From: Tenodera sinensis
Lineage: Eukaryota; Arthropoda; Insecta; Mantodea; Mantidae
Direction: 5' to 3'
DNA: 64,000 bases
NCBI GenBank assembly: GCA_030765045.1
Contig: CM060965.1
Span: 62,500,787-62,564,786, forward strand
A program made the translations under genes and the position numbers. Positions 16,331-28,832 of this stretch are shown one piece after another; position 1 is the stretch's first letter; every line of letters begins with the position of its first letter. The notes beneath the pieces were generated by a model. The model did not search any database. It was not told the DNA's origin and saw nothing but the letters and a program-made list of their open reading frames with translations.

Positions 16331-16499
16331 TGCAGGTAAATATTACGCAGTGACGAAGAAACAGTTCAGAAAATAAGGAAGGGGAGACAGAAAGCAAGCG
16401 AGACAAGCAAGAGCGAAAATAGGTTTGCACCGAGATCAACCTTTTGTAGTCACCTTTTGCACCTTGCACTGTGCGATGCCCTGGTGAATGCATTGTTAG

Positions 16500-17685
16500 A
16501 GGCCCAAGAGTAAATGACTGTGTCTACTTCAATGTTTACTAAGGGTGTCTATATAGCGCCTATTTTTTAATTTATCTTACTGCCTATTTGCCTGCCGACT
16601 TTAAACACTTCAGTAGCTATTACGCCGAGCTCTACTGATAAAGCATGCAAAATGGCCGTAGATACCTTCCGCTAAACAATAAGAACACAATTTTTTGCAC
16701 AGAGAAGAATGAAATATTAGAATAACTTTTAACGTTTGAATACTTTGGCAGAAAAATAAACCGTGAATATTTTGGTCTCTATCATTTCAGTGCGAAAATT
16801 TTAAGTTATATTCTATCGAAGTACATGATAAAGCAGCAGGTGATCATAAGGTTGTCTTCACTTTTTACTTTGTGTACTTGCTTCAACAGAGTTTAGCAGT
16901 TTATGAGCAAACAGTAATTTACGCTAGAGTGAAGATACTGTAACAAGGAAGCCTAAAGAAGATTTTCGATAGAATTTGGATTCTCTCGCTACTTTCCCTC
17001 AAAAAAGTTAGGCTCTCCATTCCCTTTTGTATTACATTCCTAATAACCAGTCAAAACATGGATTTCCGCCCCTCCTCCCCTGGACTACGCTGACATGCAA
17101 GTACCGTGATTCAAATTGCCCTCCTACTCGTAGGCTCTGTTTCCTTCTCCGTTTAGGGTGAGAGTTACCTTGCCTGCGACAAATATGAAATATCGAAGGT
17201 AAACAATCTCTGAACATCTGAATCAGCACTAATTCTTCTTTGCTCCCTTTACCTGATATGCCTTAGAAGTATAAGATCGAATTAAACATACATAGACACT
17301 CATGTAAGCGGTTGTTCACATTCTTTACAAATTATATTACAACATTGCTCTATTTATTATATAGTTCTATACTTTGGAAAAACTTTACTAACATTGAGTC
17401 GTTCATTGAGAGGCATTGATTTCCCAAAAAATCTGCGAATTTTGATACAAGGAATTAGGATTCCGAAGAACGTTTTTCTTTCCCATGGTTTTAGATTGAG
17501 AACTGGGTAACAACTGATAAAAAAGAGATTGCGCTCATTTATTTTATGTACATAATTAGTACCACAGTTAATATACCTCAAGACGCACGAAGTCGCTAAT
17601 CCTTCTGCTATGCCCAGGCAGCTATCACACCACCGGTTTACCCCTTTAACCGCTAAGGCACCCACAGTGCCATTATTCGTGGGGT
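16500..17685. other. No recognised feature
   Basis: Short frames only. 17570-17690 has a weak tRNA-like look on the minus strand, not strong enough to call a SINE. Confidence 0.5.
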
Positions 17686-17689
17686 CCAC

Positions 17690-18632
17690 CGCCTCCTCAC
17701 AGAAGGAATGGCTCTAAAATACCCTCAGCCTCTCTAGCCATCTCGTGCGTCTCACTAGGGTGTACTCTGAGGGGGGACCGACTCACTTGTGCGCCTGAGT
17801 TTACTGAACTGGGTACACCTCACCGCAGCCATTATGTCTGCCTAACCGTACTAGGCCAGTTCTTCAGGAACGAGGCGAATCACTCCGCTAGACACCTACC
17901 TTGCCACCGTTGTTGACGTTATGACCACACGATGGCTGCAGCTCTGCTGCCGCTATTACGGCTCTCCTTCCATTCCTATAGACAGCATCGGGCACCACCT
18001 GGCACGCCTTCACCGCTGTGTGTCACGTTTGGTCGCAGCTTTCACTTCATAGGCCTGGCTTCATGTCTTAAATACGCGAGAGCTACTTCATACCAACACC
18101 AACAACAGCCATCTGCACAGGCAACAAACCTACCCCGAGGACACTGTAACCAGCAGCACCAACCAGTACACACAAACCCAAGCACCCGTCGCCGCCAATG
18201 AACTCAACGCCACACCTCTCAAACATGTCAACGACGACCACTTGACCAGCACCACCTGCCATCACAACTCCATCACCCGCACAAGCCGAGTCTTCCGACT
18301 CAGCCGCACATCCCTCCACATGACGTTACAAGTATTCCACTCTGCACTCATCGAAATACGGACCGAACTACTGTACAGAACAGAAGACTGATAGCACTGT
18401 GATTCTCAGGCCTCAAGACCTTCACGACATTCAGTAACAAGCTTCGCCACCATGCATCTCTTTCAACGCAGCAGCCAAACTACTGCTGGCTTTCAACTTT
18501 GAGGACGGTATCTTCTGAGAACTACATTTGAGCGCATATTTGGCCAAGACAATGACCACTTTGTTTCCTACTGCTTCTTAAAAGATTTAAAAAATTAACA
18601 AACCAAAAAAAAAAAAAAAAAAAAAAAAATAG
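17690..18632 (+). mobile_element. Poly(A)-ended retrosequence of unknown type
   Basis: A GC-richer block with short open frames ends in a 26-base poly(A) run (18605-18630), the mark of reverse-transcribed insertion. The last 150 bp before the tail look like a 3' untranslated region. No reverse-transcriptase motif is visible. It could be a 5'-truncated LINE 3' end or a processed pseudogene. Confidence 0.4.
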
Positions 18633-18689
18633 GCTCACCTTTAATCCGGTCCTACTTCGTTTGATTTTGTGTCTCGTAGCGTGGAAGGC

Positions 18690-18965
18690 TGCAACTATTT
18701 ATCAAAATCACTATATAAGTATATGATTCTTCTTAAGGCAAAATACAACATTAATAGAATGGGTAACAATCTTCTAGCAAAAAGAGCCAAAGAAGGCAGA
18801 CATTTAGATGAGAAAAGGGCACTAGGAAGACCCGCTAGGAGATGTATTGACAGCCTTAATGACTCATCCAAGGATTAAAAGGCGAAACGAAGAAGGCAAC
18901 GAATAAGGCATATTTCGATATGTTGAAGAATGGGTGTAAATTTAATGATGTAGTTGCACTCAGTA
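18690..18965 (+). pseudogene. Possible LINE C-terminal fragment
   Basis: The frame reads RAKEGRHLDEKRALGRPARR CIDSLNDSSKD. The GRPxxRWxD block preceded by basic residues recurs near the C-terminus of several non-LTR retrotransposon proteins. No other domain remains, so the call is weak. Confidence 0.35.
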
Positions 18966-19479
18966 TTGTGAACTTAATTTGAGAGATTTGTGTATAACGT
19001 AATATTTGATGCCATAAATCCGAATTAGAGACATTTAGTATTCTTCATTTCCTTGGCATTTTGTTTTGTGAATCAGATTTATGGGGAAGTGTGAAATACG
19101 CTTTGTGTACGCTATATATTTGGGAGGGGGAGGGGACAGTGAAGATAGAAGAGTTGGATGGGAAGAGTAGATCTAGGGAGTAGGAGATGGAAAATGATAT
19201 ATCCGTATGCCATAATATAATATAGTATCTAGGAAACTTAAAAGAGATAAATGGTGGCATCAGCATAGCACATTCATTAGTCTGTTGAACTTGGGAGCTG
19301 GCAGGAGGTAAACGGTTATTCCTGGCTACTTTTATAGCCTAGGCTCTCACAGTAGCCTAACGGGATTAAAGTTGTTTATCGAGAGCATTCATACGCTTTT
19401 ATGTATGTTTTGTATCCGTCCGAAAATATCGTCAATTTTATTTGGATTCAAAGTGTTGAGCATACATTGATATAGTTTC

Positions 19480-20950
19480 TGGTGGCCTCCGGGGTGAAGC
19501 GGGCACATCCTGGTGAAACGGTGCCTCCGTCACCTCACACTGTTGGTGATAGGGTGCGGATGATAGGTAGCAGCGGGTAATTTGGGTTCAGGGGTTATCC
19601 AGAGTTCACCTGAGGCCTCTTCTTGGGTCTTTCCTGGATCTGTGCTAGCTGCTCAGCTGAATGAACATACTCTTGTGTGTTCCAAATATTTCCTAAATCC
19701 AAAACCTCGACTTTAAATTGTATATTTTCATCTAGTTGTTCTATTTTCTTTCACTAGTTTTCCAATTTTTCTTAACCAGTGAGGCTTTCTATCAATCTTA
19801 TATACTCCTCAAAATTGTTACTTTGATTCTGATTGCACATATTTATATTTATTATCTATTTACGTGTTGTCCACTTACAATTGAATTTCTCACGGTGGTC
19901 TTTTAAATCTGAGGTGTGTTGCGCAAGAAATTGTACAAAAGGAGCATATTTCGCTTTTCTATCGCCGATAACAGCTTCAATAAAAACGGTCCCTTTTATA
20001 TGCGGTCCGGTACGTTATTGTATGTTCCTGTATAGCGACCCAGGTTCACATGCACATGTATGACATAAACCTTAACGCTTAACGAACAGGAGAGCAGGTC
20101 TCACTGGATCTAGTTTATTGCTCTACGCGGGCTCTTGAGTTGAGCGTAGTGTTTCCTGGTGTAGAAGGGATGTGTCTGCAGCTGTCAATTGGTGTAGAAT
20201 CCAGGGCTGTCAGCTTGATCGTCAGTTTCAGGAGTCCCGCTTAGAGATCCTGAACGCGTTGCGTAAAGCCTGGAGATTTCCTGCTTGATGCTGTCGCTTA
20301 TATTTGTTGTGCTACAGGAGATTGTTGTGGTGACGTCATAGTTGGTTGTGCTTTTATGCATCGAGGATGTAGGACAGGGTGCCTGACCTGTGTAATGCGA
20401 AGCAGGAACGGCGGCGGTGGCGGAGCTTGTGCTCCTTGTACGACACAAAACGACGGTGCTCAGCAAGTTATCTCAGTGTGCCTATTGACACAGCATCATT
20501 AGCAAGGTGTTGGCCGATCCTGTCGGCTTGGCTCAACGCATAAAGGCAGATTCCAGGTCCGAGCCAAAGTCAGAGGTGATCCGAGTGTCATTCATCCTAT
20601 ATGTCCATTGTAGCCATGCTGCTCCAAGTACGAATCGAGCCTGATGATCTTGGGACACCTCAACGATGACAATGCTGTAGGGGCTGCGGTGAAGTGGTGT
20701 TCAAGAACGACTGACTACCGGGGACTGGTTCGTGTCCGAACAGGAGGAGCCGGCCGGCGAATTGCTGTGATACTTCGCTGAAATTGGACTTGGGACGGCT
20801 GTTCGATGTCTCCTTTAGCGAAGATGTTGCGCTGGATGTCTGCTATTTAGCAACTCTTGGTTTGGAGACTCCATGTGCTGCTGTGCTGTCTCCAAACGCC
20901 TACTAACTGCGGGGGTTTCAGCCACTATTTTCCAGAGTTTATGAACGTTG
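19480..20950. other. GC-richer block, possible decayed transposon
   Basis: Base composition rises compared with its neighbours, especially 20150-20900, where minus-strand frames are long but broken (for example 20185-20466). The pattern suggests old coding sequence of a retroelement, but I recognise no domain. Confidence 0.3.
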
Positions 20951-21224
20951 CTTGATTCCTATAGCGTGTTACGTTTATCATATACATACATATATACATA
21001 CATCGAGTGAGCGAGTGGTGGTATTTAAGGGCCGTTGAAGACTAGATCATTAGGGTAAAAAAATAATAATTTACAACTGTATGCACTTTCTAACAAACCT
21101 ACTCATAGTCTTTGAGCCTTATACCTATTTAAGGTTTAAGTACATTCTACGAAATTATCATAACATCACCCTCTTCCAGCTAGCCAAAGCATAAGTGAAA
21201 GATAATTGGCCATAATTGATCGTG

Positions 21225-21342
21225 TAGGGCATTATTGAACACCTGAATCGACCATTATTATTCGTGGTAAAGATGGAATCACCCTGGCATTCGCTTAGCA
21301 AACCAAGGAAACCATGAAAAACCTATGGGTAAGGCGACCTCA
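21225..21342 (-). mobile_element. SINE family A body fragment
   Basis: The complement of CCTGGCATTCGCTTAGCAAA, CCAAGGAAACCATGAAAAAC corresponds to the GTGGTTTCC...GCGAATGCTGGG module of family A. Confidence 0.5.
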
Positions 21343-21344
21343 AA

Positions 21345-21435
21345 ACATATTTTCGGAAAATCTCGACATTAAATTTTTGGGTAGAATACAATACTTCCTC
21401 TACTATACTATACGTAGTAGAGAAAGCAAAAATGT
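21345..21435 (-). repeat. R1 5'-end fragment
   Basis: The complement reads CTTTCTCTACTACGTATAGT and then AGAGGAAGTATTGTATTC, the first ~90 bp of R1. Confidence 0.7.
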
Positions 21436-21439
21436 GTAG

Positions 21440-22465
21440 CTTTTAAAGCTGGAACTTTCTACCAACAAAAGGAAATGTCTCTAAAACGGTTAACGGCTAT
21501 GAAGAAAAGATTGTTACTACGATTTTTATAAAGGTATTAGCCATTAAACTCTACTTCTGAAATAGGATTTGTCTATCCCCTACACTTACAGTTATAAAAA
21601 AAAATCAGCAAGAAGCTTCTTTGCAGAAAATTCAGTTCCTGATTTAATTCCTCGTGTCAATTTGTCATGAATACGACATTTTGATACATATTGTTAGAGT
21701 CACTTTTGAGAGGTAGTTTGTGTTAGGAAGCTTTTCATGGAAATCCAATGTCCCATCCTTGGAAGATACTGAAAATTATGATGCTGTTTATTTACACATA
21801 CGCTCAGTCCTAGATAGCCCTAAAGTCCAAAGCCTCTATTTTCTGTGAAATATCGATTCAAACGTTAGAGTACAATACGTAAAAAAGGTAGGTAAATAAT
21901 TGGTTGTATTATTATAAAATATATTATAAGCAGCAGAACATGTTATTTTAATCATATCAACAACTTTGCACGATGTTACAAAAAGCGGTATCAGAGATGT
22001 TCAATTTGGTGCTATGGGGAAACAATTCAAATGTTCTAAAGTGAACTAAAGTTCAAGTTTAGTTCAATTGAACTAAAGAGTTCAAAGTGACTGGCTTTTT
22101 ACAAAAGTACTTCCAATTACTAATTTCAAGTCAAGCCACAAATAAAATCTTATTTTGAAACAACATATGTTTATTAAATCACTTTTCAGATCTAAATGTC
22201 ACATCTTATTGTGTTTAATGGGAAATTATATTGCGAAAACAACAATTTCAAGGTGTGGAACACTTGTGAAAGCACTAAAGCTATTCCAAATAAATACACA
22301 TGTAGAACACAACGGCCTCCACCTCACAAGATTTATTTGTCTTGTACTCGAAAGTTGCAATTAATACCAACTAAATCCTGCTTCTTGTACCAATGACTCG
22401 CATTCTTTAGAAACGTGTTTTTCTCCTGTCAAACAAGCCCTGTGTAATGCAAGGACGCACTGTGA
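21440..22465. other. No recognised feature
   Basis: AT-rich; a short imperfect GTTCAA/TTGAAC cluster at 22025-22085 is the only local structure seen. Confidence 0.55.
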
Positions 22466-22469
22466 AAGC

Positions 22470-22600
22470 TATAATTATCATCACGATAGATTCCGGTAGG
22501 ATTTCATCCCCATCCTCCGTAGAGTCTGGAAGTATGAATGGGAGTGTGAATTTGTGCGTGAATTTAATGTAATAATTCAAAGTGATAGAAAGCCAATACA
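22470..22600 (+). mobile_element. SINE family E 3' part
   Basis: CCCATCCTCCGTAGAGTCTG, GAAGTATGAATGGGAGTGTG, AATTTGTGCGTGAATTTAAT matches the 3' half of 32620-32830. Confidence 0.7.
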
Positions 22601-23378
22601 ACATTTTAAAAACTACGTTTAAAGGCTTTACTTACCAACTTTATGAAAGGAGATGCTGAAACTGGCCACCGTTGTTGTCCATACATTTTTGGCACCTCTT
22701 TAGAAAACTATCCATCACTCGCCGTGCTTCACTTTGAGAAATACTGACAATTTCCTGCGGATATTTTGTTTTAATTCTTCCAGGATGTGTGTGTTTGTCT
22801 ATTACACTTTATGTATTAAGTTACTCCAGAGATAGCAATCGCTTTCTGGAGCAATGAGCAACTTTTTTCGCTAATAGGGCACCATACACCAATTTTGGCA
22901 TGAAGGACTACTCTAAGTTACAGGGCCAATTTTTTGAATCAACGGTTGACGCCTGTACATACATGAATACAACTTTGCCCCTTTTTTAGAGAATTAACCG
23001 ACAGGGAGCGTGGTTTTGCCTTTTTCAACAAGAGTCTGTAACAGCTCATACGGCCAATCATTTGATGAGAACATTTGAAAGTGTATCTCAGGACAGAATT
23101 ATTAGTAGAGATTTGTGGCGCCTTCGATCACCCGACCTGAACCTTTACGATTTCTATCTCTTGGGTAACTTAAAAACAAATTTTACAAGACAAATCCAAA
23201 CACCCTGGAAGAATTAAAAACTAATATTCACCAGATTGTCAGCATTTCTCAACGTGAACTTCAGTGAGTGATGAAGTGTCCTAAAGAGGTGCCAAGAATG
23301 TATGGACAGTGACGGACAGCATCTCCTTTCATAATGTTGGTAAATGAAACCTTTAAAAACAGTTTTAAAAATGTATGG
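22598..23378 (+). mobile_element. Fold-back mariner-type element
   Basis: Left arm 22598-22745 and right arm 23243-23378 are inverted copies: TTATGAAAGGAGATGCTG and TGTCCATACATTxTTGGCACC occur in opposite orientation at both ends. The arms include the coding sequence for the C-terminus of the transposase remnant, so one end appears replaced by an inverted copy of the other. Length ~780 bp. Confidence 0.65.
23013..23330 (+). pseudogene. Mariner-type transposase fragment
   Basis: The frame from 23013 reads FCLFQQESVTAHTANHLMRT and RSPDLNLYDFYLLGNLK. These match the 'FQQDGATAHTA' and 'RSPDLxPxDFxLWGxLK' blocks of mariner-like transposases, which carry the second and third catalytic acids. The D of FQQD is E here. 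A frameshift, then PHTLEELKTNI-like sequence and stops, follow. It is inactive. Confidence 0.68.
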
Positions 23379-23479
23379 TTTCATCCGCGCCTTTCTATGA
23401 TAGCGGCAGACGGCAGCGAGCGCCAAGAATACAGACAGGCACAACATCGCGCAGTTTTTTGTTCTCCTGTTATATTAAA

Positions 23480-24525
23480 AAAAAAGATTATGTTAAATAA
23501 AGAATTATTTTGAATCGCAGAACAACCTTGTCCACAACAGTCAATGAGGGGCGACTAATCACGTGATGGAGATATGGGGCAAAATTATATGGATCAGACT
23601 TTTGGTCATCTTTACTATACGTATATTTTAGAAGCAGTTGCTGGTATTCATGCCAACTTCACGAAAAGTAATCAGAGAGCACTCTAATGGGGAGAAATAT
23701 GTGAAAGTTGGTATTTGGTGGGTTCCAATAGGTTACGTTCCTTGCTCTAGAGGCAGCATAACACATCTGTTTGGGCAAAGTTAAGAGTTGGTGCGGAGAT
23801 AACTGTAACTTTAGAAGTGACAATTAATTTTTGTCTTCTTTCGTGTGATGATTTTTCATAGGAAGGGTATTTATGCAATTTTATTTTTTGAAAAGTGGCG
23901 GTATTGATGCGGTGGAGCCCCGCTAATTGCGGTGTGAGAGAGCCAACCTTACTGTTCTCAGGATCACGGCAACCCATTTCGCAATCAATAACACATCCGG
24001 GCAGCCCACCCCCCTCAGGGGGTCCCGCGGTTTAATTACCGCCCCGGCCCCTTTGTGTTCCCAGGACGCTGCTACTCTGTTCGTTACTATAAATATTGCT
24101 TCTATATTATATTGCTTTGCACACGGTGTAAATTAATGCACAGCGCGTTTGTGTAACGATCACTCTCTCCCTCTCTCCTTGGTCAGGACTCTCAACACAG
24201 CTTCCAACGAAACTCTACTACCCTTAATATGGTCCTTCAAAACAAATTTAGATTTATAAAAAAGTATTGCCTTTAGTTTCTTGCAAAATATATTACTTAA
24301 CGATTTTGCTTTATTCTTATATCTTTCTAGGTATTGATTCTACATAGTTCAACAATTTTAACTATCGTCTTCATTTATTGCAATTTGGTTTAATGTTTTG
24401 TGCCTGCTCATTTCCAATAAGCTAAGCAGAATGTTAGTCAAAAAAATACGAAAGTTGGTTTATAAGTCGTGGCAGTCTTTTTTGCGATATATTCGAAGAC
24501 TCAAAATATGCTTAAGCATATGACT
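23480..24525. other. No recognised feature
   Basis: Short frames; a GC-rich patch at 23990-24065 (CACCCCCCTCAGGGGGTCCC, a local hairpin) is unexplained. Confidence 0.5.
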
Positions 24526-24529
24526 TCAT

Positions 24530-24625
24530 ACCAAGCGAGACGAGTCCACGGTAACTTGCGAGCTTCGTAATCGGGAAGTTCGGAAGTCGATTCCCGTCCA
24601 CAGCCTCTATGGCCGTGCATTTTTC
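24530..24625 (+). mobile_element. tRNA-like head of a family A SINE
   Basis: ACCAAGCGAGACGAGTCCAC, GGTAACTTGCGAGCTTCGTA, with B-box-like GTCGATTCCCGTCC. The family A body does not follow. Confidence 0.5.
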
Positions 24626-24632
24626 AACGGTC

Positions 24633-24720
24633 GGTAAGTGAACGTTCGGGGGTGGTTTCTCATATATCACTGTTTTCCTTCGCTCGTTTACCTTTTATTC
24701 CGGTTTTTTCTTTGTTGCAG
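24633..24720 (+). other. Intron-like 88-bp segment
   Basis: GTAAGT donor and a strong TTTTTTCTTTGTTGCAG acceptor bracket 88 bp directly downstream of a tRNA-like SINE head. The downstream frame 24721-24961 has no recognised domain. It may be a real intron or coincidence. Confidence 0.3.
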
Positions 24721-24988
24721 GTGTGCGCAGGACGGTGCGGATAGATGGCGCGGCTGCTTGCTCAAGGAAAGATTGAACACTAGGGAGCTGTCTGGTTTGT
24801 CGAATCGTATGTCGTCACCTCAACTTCAGAAGGGCATTCTACTGGCCTGCACAGCTGGACTATGTATAACTAGGGATGTGTGTATCTGTTTACCTTTTCG
24901 CGCATGCAGTGGCGTCCTTTATAGCTGTACAATTCTAGATTATTCACATGTAAATATATAACTTTGAGCAATATCTCCAATTGGGGAG

Positions 24989-25132
24989 GATGTTGCGGAG
25001 TGGAATGTGGAGTGAGGGTTGCTTCATGTTTTTATATTTCCTTTGTGTTTATTGCCTTAATGTTTTATGTTTGTACTGCTGTTCACACATGAACGAATAA
25101 ATAAACATGATAATGAGAATCGTTTTTATTGT
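24989..25132 (+). mobile_element. Candidate short 3' LTR
   Basis: The purine tract TTGGGGAGGA directly precedes TGTTGCGGAGTGGAATG. A polyadenylation-like AATAAATAAA lies near 25097 and the segment can end at TGTACA (25132). A 'GGGGAGGATGTTG' junction is common at copia-type 3' LTRs. No matching 5' LTR is in the window. Confidence 0.33.
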
Positions 25133-25134
25133 AC

Positions 25135-25885
25135 ACTAATAAGTAGAAACGACCTAAGATTAAGCTTAAAATAGTTTCATAACTGCTCGTATTAAACTCT
25201 TTCAATAAACTTTCTTTTTATGTAGTTCGCTTGGACATTCATATTTTTCAGAGAAGATGATAGTGCCATTTTCTTATACTTTATTAAAGTGGAAATAAAT
25301 GAAAGTCTTTGAATGAAATTCATGTTACTCGTATTATTCGCAGAGAAATAACTTTTTGTTTTTATAAGTTGCAGGTATTAAAATTCTTTTAAATTAATTT
25401 AATTAGGTATTTATGGAACAATGAATAAAACAATCACAAAATACATATTTGAATCCTTAGATAACATATTTTTGAATCCTTAGTGGATTATAGATATAGA
25501 ACAGCTGTAACTGTTCTTAAGAAAAGTTGAAATTGGATTTTTGGACAAAACAATTTTTTTTTTATTCGAGGGAAGGTCTTTGTCGAATTTTACTGAAATT
25601 GGTTAAAATTTAATGAATTATTAGAAACTAAATTTGTGATCCATAACTATTATTAAATTTTGACAGTAGATTTAAACATGTTGCTTGGCTTTTAAAAATG
25701 GGTATCAAGAAAAATGTTTGGCGAAAACGATACATAGGTGTCTGTAGAATATCTACTTAACATAATTCAAAACCAAAAATGACATTTTCGTCTTAAAACT
25801 CAGTTCCAAGGTCACTAATGCACCACTGATTGGTCGAGCAACAAAAGCAGAGCGCTCCACACACTTGCTGAGTACGCGCCCATGG
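25135..25885. other. No recognised feature
   Basis: AT-rich sequence with no long frame or repeat. Confidence 0.6.
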
Positions 25886-25889
25886 AGAA

Positions 25890-26105
25890 GGCCACCTTTT
25901 CCATTTCTTTTTTCTGTAGTGTTTAACGCCCGCTTTTACAACATACGGCACCGCAGGCGGTGACACTGATGACAACCGAAGAACCCGAAGGAAAGTCGCC
26001 CCAGCGCCGCTTCGTCCACCAGAAATCCTACCTGCGGTTAGTGAACTCGGGTCCCTTTGGTGAGAAGCGAATGGTCTAACCACTGGGCTACGGCGCGCCG
26101 AGGCC
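25890..26105 (-). mobile_element. tRNA-derived SINE, family B
   Basis: The minus strand reads GCGCGCCGTAGCCCAGTGGT (A box), TTAGACCATTCGCTTCTCAC, GGACCCGAGTTCACTAACC, then TTTCTGGTGGACGAAGCGGC, parallel to 8860-9185. Confidence 0.72.
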
Positions 26106-26564
26106 ACCTGATGCTGTAAGATTGGTACATATGGAACCAAATGTAGTACAACATATGAAGCATATCTATTTATAAATATTGCCTAAGTGTTAATATTAGA
26201 TACTATTAGTTAATATATTCAGTTTGAACGTACGTTGAGCTTGCAAGTTTTTCGCTTGCAATTTATGGGTTTAAAAATCTGTGTCAATTTCTTGCCTTAG
26301 CAGTGTACCAGTGAGTCGTGAGAAAATACGGAGTGCGTTCCTAATACGACATAAAGTAACCAGTAACCCTAACGAGACTGTGGTATAAATAACGTTATGC
26401 TGTGTTTTCTAAAGAAAACATTTCCAAAATTATCTCCTTTGAATAAACACCAGCTAGAAGTGGTATCTCACATAAAGTAAAGTTTGATACTCTAAAACAA
26501 TGTGACGATGTTACTTGAAACTTGTGATGAACAGTGAGTGTCCTGATTCAGTAAATAGGTCTTA

Positions 26565-26837
26565 CCAGGTGGCCCAACTCATCCGTCTTTTGCGTAAGTA
26601 GATATCCCTCAGTGTGCTAAAACAGTTGTAGAACGCAACAGGGCAATTTCTATAAGCGGACGCCAGTGGCGTGAGCAAACTTCGTGCTGCTTATCAGTGA
26701 AGACGAGCAACGAGAGTAGTTCCCAGGCGTGAACTAGTGTGTGTAGTCCATGATAATAAGCAATAACATTATACGCAACGAAGAAGGGTCTTCGAATGTT
26801 TTCCACTTTACTTAATATTTTCTAGGGAATAAACTCA
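26565..26837 (+). repeat. Single arm of the 33.7-kb TIR element family
   Basis: TACCAGGTGGCCCAACTCAT, GTGAACTAGTGTGTGTAGTC and TTTTCTAGGGAATAAACTC align in order with the arm at 33687-33900. Confidence 0.65.
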
Positions 26838-26894
26838 CTCCTGTATATGCTGCATTGTCTAGCATTACGCAGGTGAAATGTAGGAATGGAAAGG

Positions 26895-27058
26895 TTATGA
26901 TGAATATGGAATGAGTGCGGGAGAGACAGGGAACCCGGAGAAAACCCGCCCAGACGCCGCTTCGTCCACCAGAAATACCACATGCAGGTCACTTAAATCG
27001 AACCCGGGCCGCCTTGCTGATAGGCGAATGGTTAACCGCTCAGCCACAGCACCTCTCC
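26895..27058 (-). mobile_element. tRNA-derived SINE, family B fragment
   Basis: The minus strand reads GAGGTGCTGTGGCTGAGCGG, TTAACCATTCGCCTATCAG, CGGCCCGGGTTCGATTTAAG and TTTCTGGTGGACGAAGCGGC. The 3' half is missing. Confidence 0.75.
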
Positions 27059-27059
27059 T

Positions 27060-28830
27060 TTGCTAAGAAACAAGATACTAAAATACAGACTTCAGAGATG
27101 CAAATGCTTAGGGTGGTTCAAACCTGCACAAAATTAAATTAGGCACCTACATAGAAATGAAGAGAAAGAAGAATCGCGGTTTTGTAATAAATGACAGAGA
27201 TTTTAAGCCACATCGGAAGGAACAGTAGCAGCAGTGCCAGATACAAGAGTACCAAACAAAAATGAACATGCAATCCTACATTCAAGGGCTCTGTGGGCAG
27301 ATCCAGAGAGAAATAGCTAGAAAAGCCATGAAGAAGGAATTGCCGATACATTGAAGTGTAGATGAAGACGGTGGCAGGACAGCCTATAAAGAGTCATGCG
27401 CAATGAACTCGACTGTCAACCTCTTGCCTACTTGCCTAGGACAGAGATGGACGATCGCTCATGCGGTATAGGAATGTGATGTGGTGTGCATCACGTGTCC
27501 CCCAACCGAAGTCCTGACCCATAGATTACTGACAATCGAATCTCTTTACATAATGAGGTCTCTCGGAATGCTGAGTCCCAGAAATGGGCAAAAAATATCT
27601 GACCCTCACCCCGTTCAAGTGGTTTCGAACGCTGGCATATTTTTTGACCGAGAACCAGGGTACTAAAGTGCTTTCCCCAAAAAGTATTTTGATTACTTTC
27701 ATATTCTCCTCTTGCATACAATATATGAAGTACTTATACGTGAACGTGTACTAAAATATGTAGGTTGATCCTACTTATGCCATTATTTACATAGCTTTCT
27801 TATTGTTATTGCTTATTAATAGATTTATAGTAGTTGCGATTTGTAATGAACACAATGTTTTGGTTACAAATAAGAATCTAGCAAAACTTTAGAAAACAGT
27901 AAACTAATTTCCTAAGCGAATTTAAGTAAGCATTTTATTTTAAATTACGTATTAATGTTAATCCATGCAAAGACATTCTACGAACTGCATTGGCAATCAA
28001 ACAGGACAGTATTTATATAGCAGCAGTAAATTACTTTTTTTCTCCGTCCCTTTTTCTACCGCTAATAACTTTTACCACCCTTCCCCATCATGGTTCAACT
28101 CAAATTGTTAAAAAATGCCAATGCTTTTCAGTAAAACTCATCGGCCTTAACCTCTGTAACACTGCAAGTATTGGAACAATGAGCTGGAAACTTATGACAG
28201 AAATCTGATGTTTGCACTCATATGACTTTCTCTAGTCTTACACAAACTATTCTTAAAGACGCTTACTATTTCGTATTAAATCGAATCTATTTCGTATTAA
28301 TGAATCTCTATCTATTTCGTATTAATGAAAATAAACATTTGCAGAACTTACTACTAATTTTCTTGTAGATTACGAGAGCGTTAGCCGTTTTAAAGCTAGT
28401 CGCTCTGTGATATCTTTAAAATTACATTGTCCTTGTATAGCCAATAAATTATAAACCTAACGCTATCACTAAGTTACCTGTACACTGCGTATTTTTAGTA
28501 CCACCAAGTATATTAAGATTTGGGTTAAGAAAACCCACAAACACTTTGATCGTTTTCACTGCAAAGGATTTACTAAGATTAAAGTTAAAGCTGAAGCCGA
28601 AATTGTGAATGCCATAATTATGGATATAGTACTGCATCACATGGCGGAATTAAATAATCAGAAAATGTTAAAATTGTTACATGTATAAATGTACGAGATC
28701 TGGGAATATTAGTTGTGGTTAAAATTGTCAGAAGGGACACGTAATGTTGCAAGCAAGTCATTAGTGGTAAACTCCAGGTAGTCAGCCTGATACATAGTAA
28801 TACCGGTTTTCCTGGAAATCGCTCAGTGCA
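27060..28830. other. No recognised feature
   Basis: Short frames only; a local triplication of CTATTTCGTATTAA at 28265-28325 is the sole repeat. Confidence 0.55.
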
Positions 28831-28832
28831 GG

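Noticed and set aside
17932..18319. 89-codon plus and 78-codon minus frames
   Set aside because: Overlapping frames in a poly(A)-ended retrosequence without recognisable domains; no evidence for a gene.
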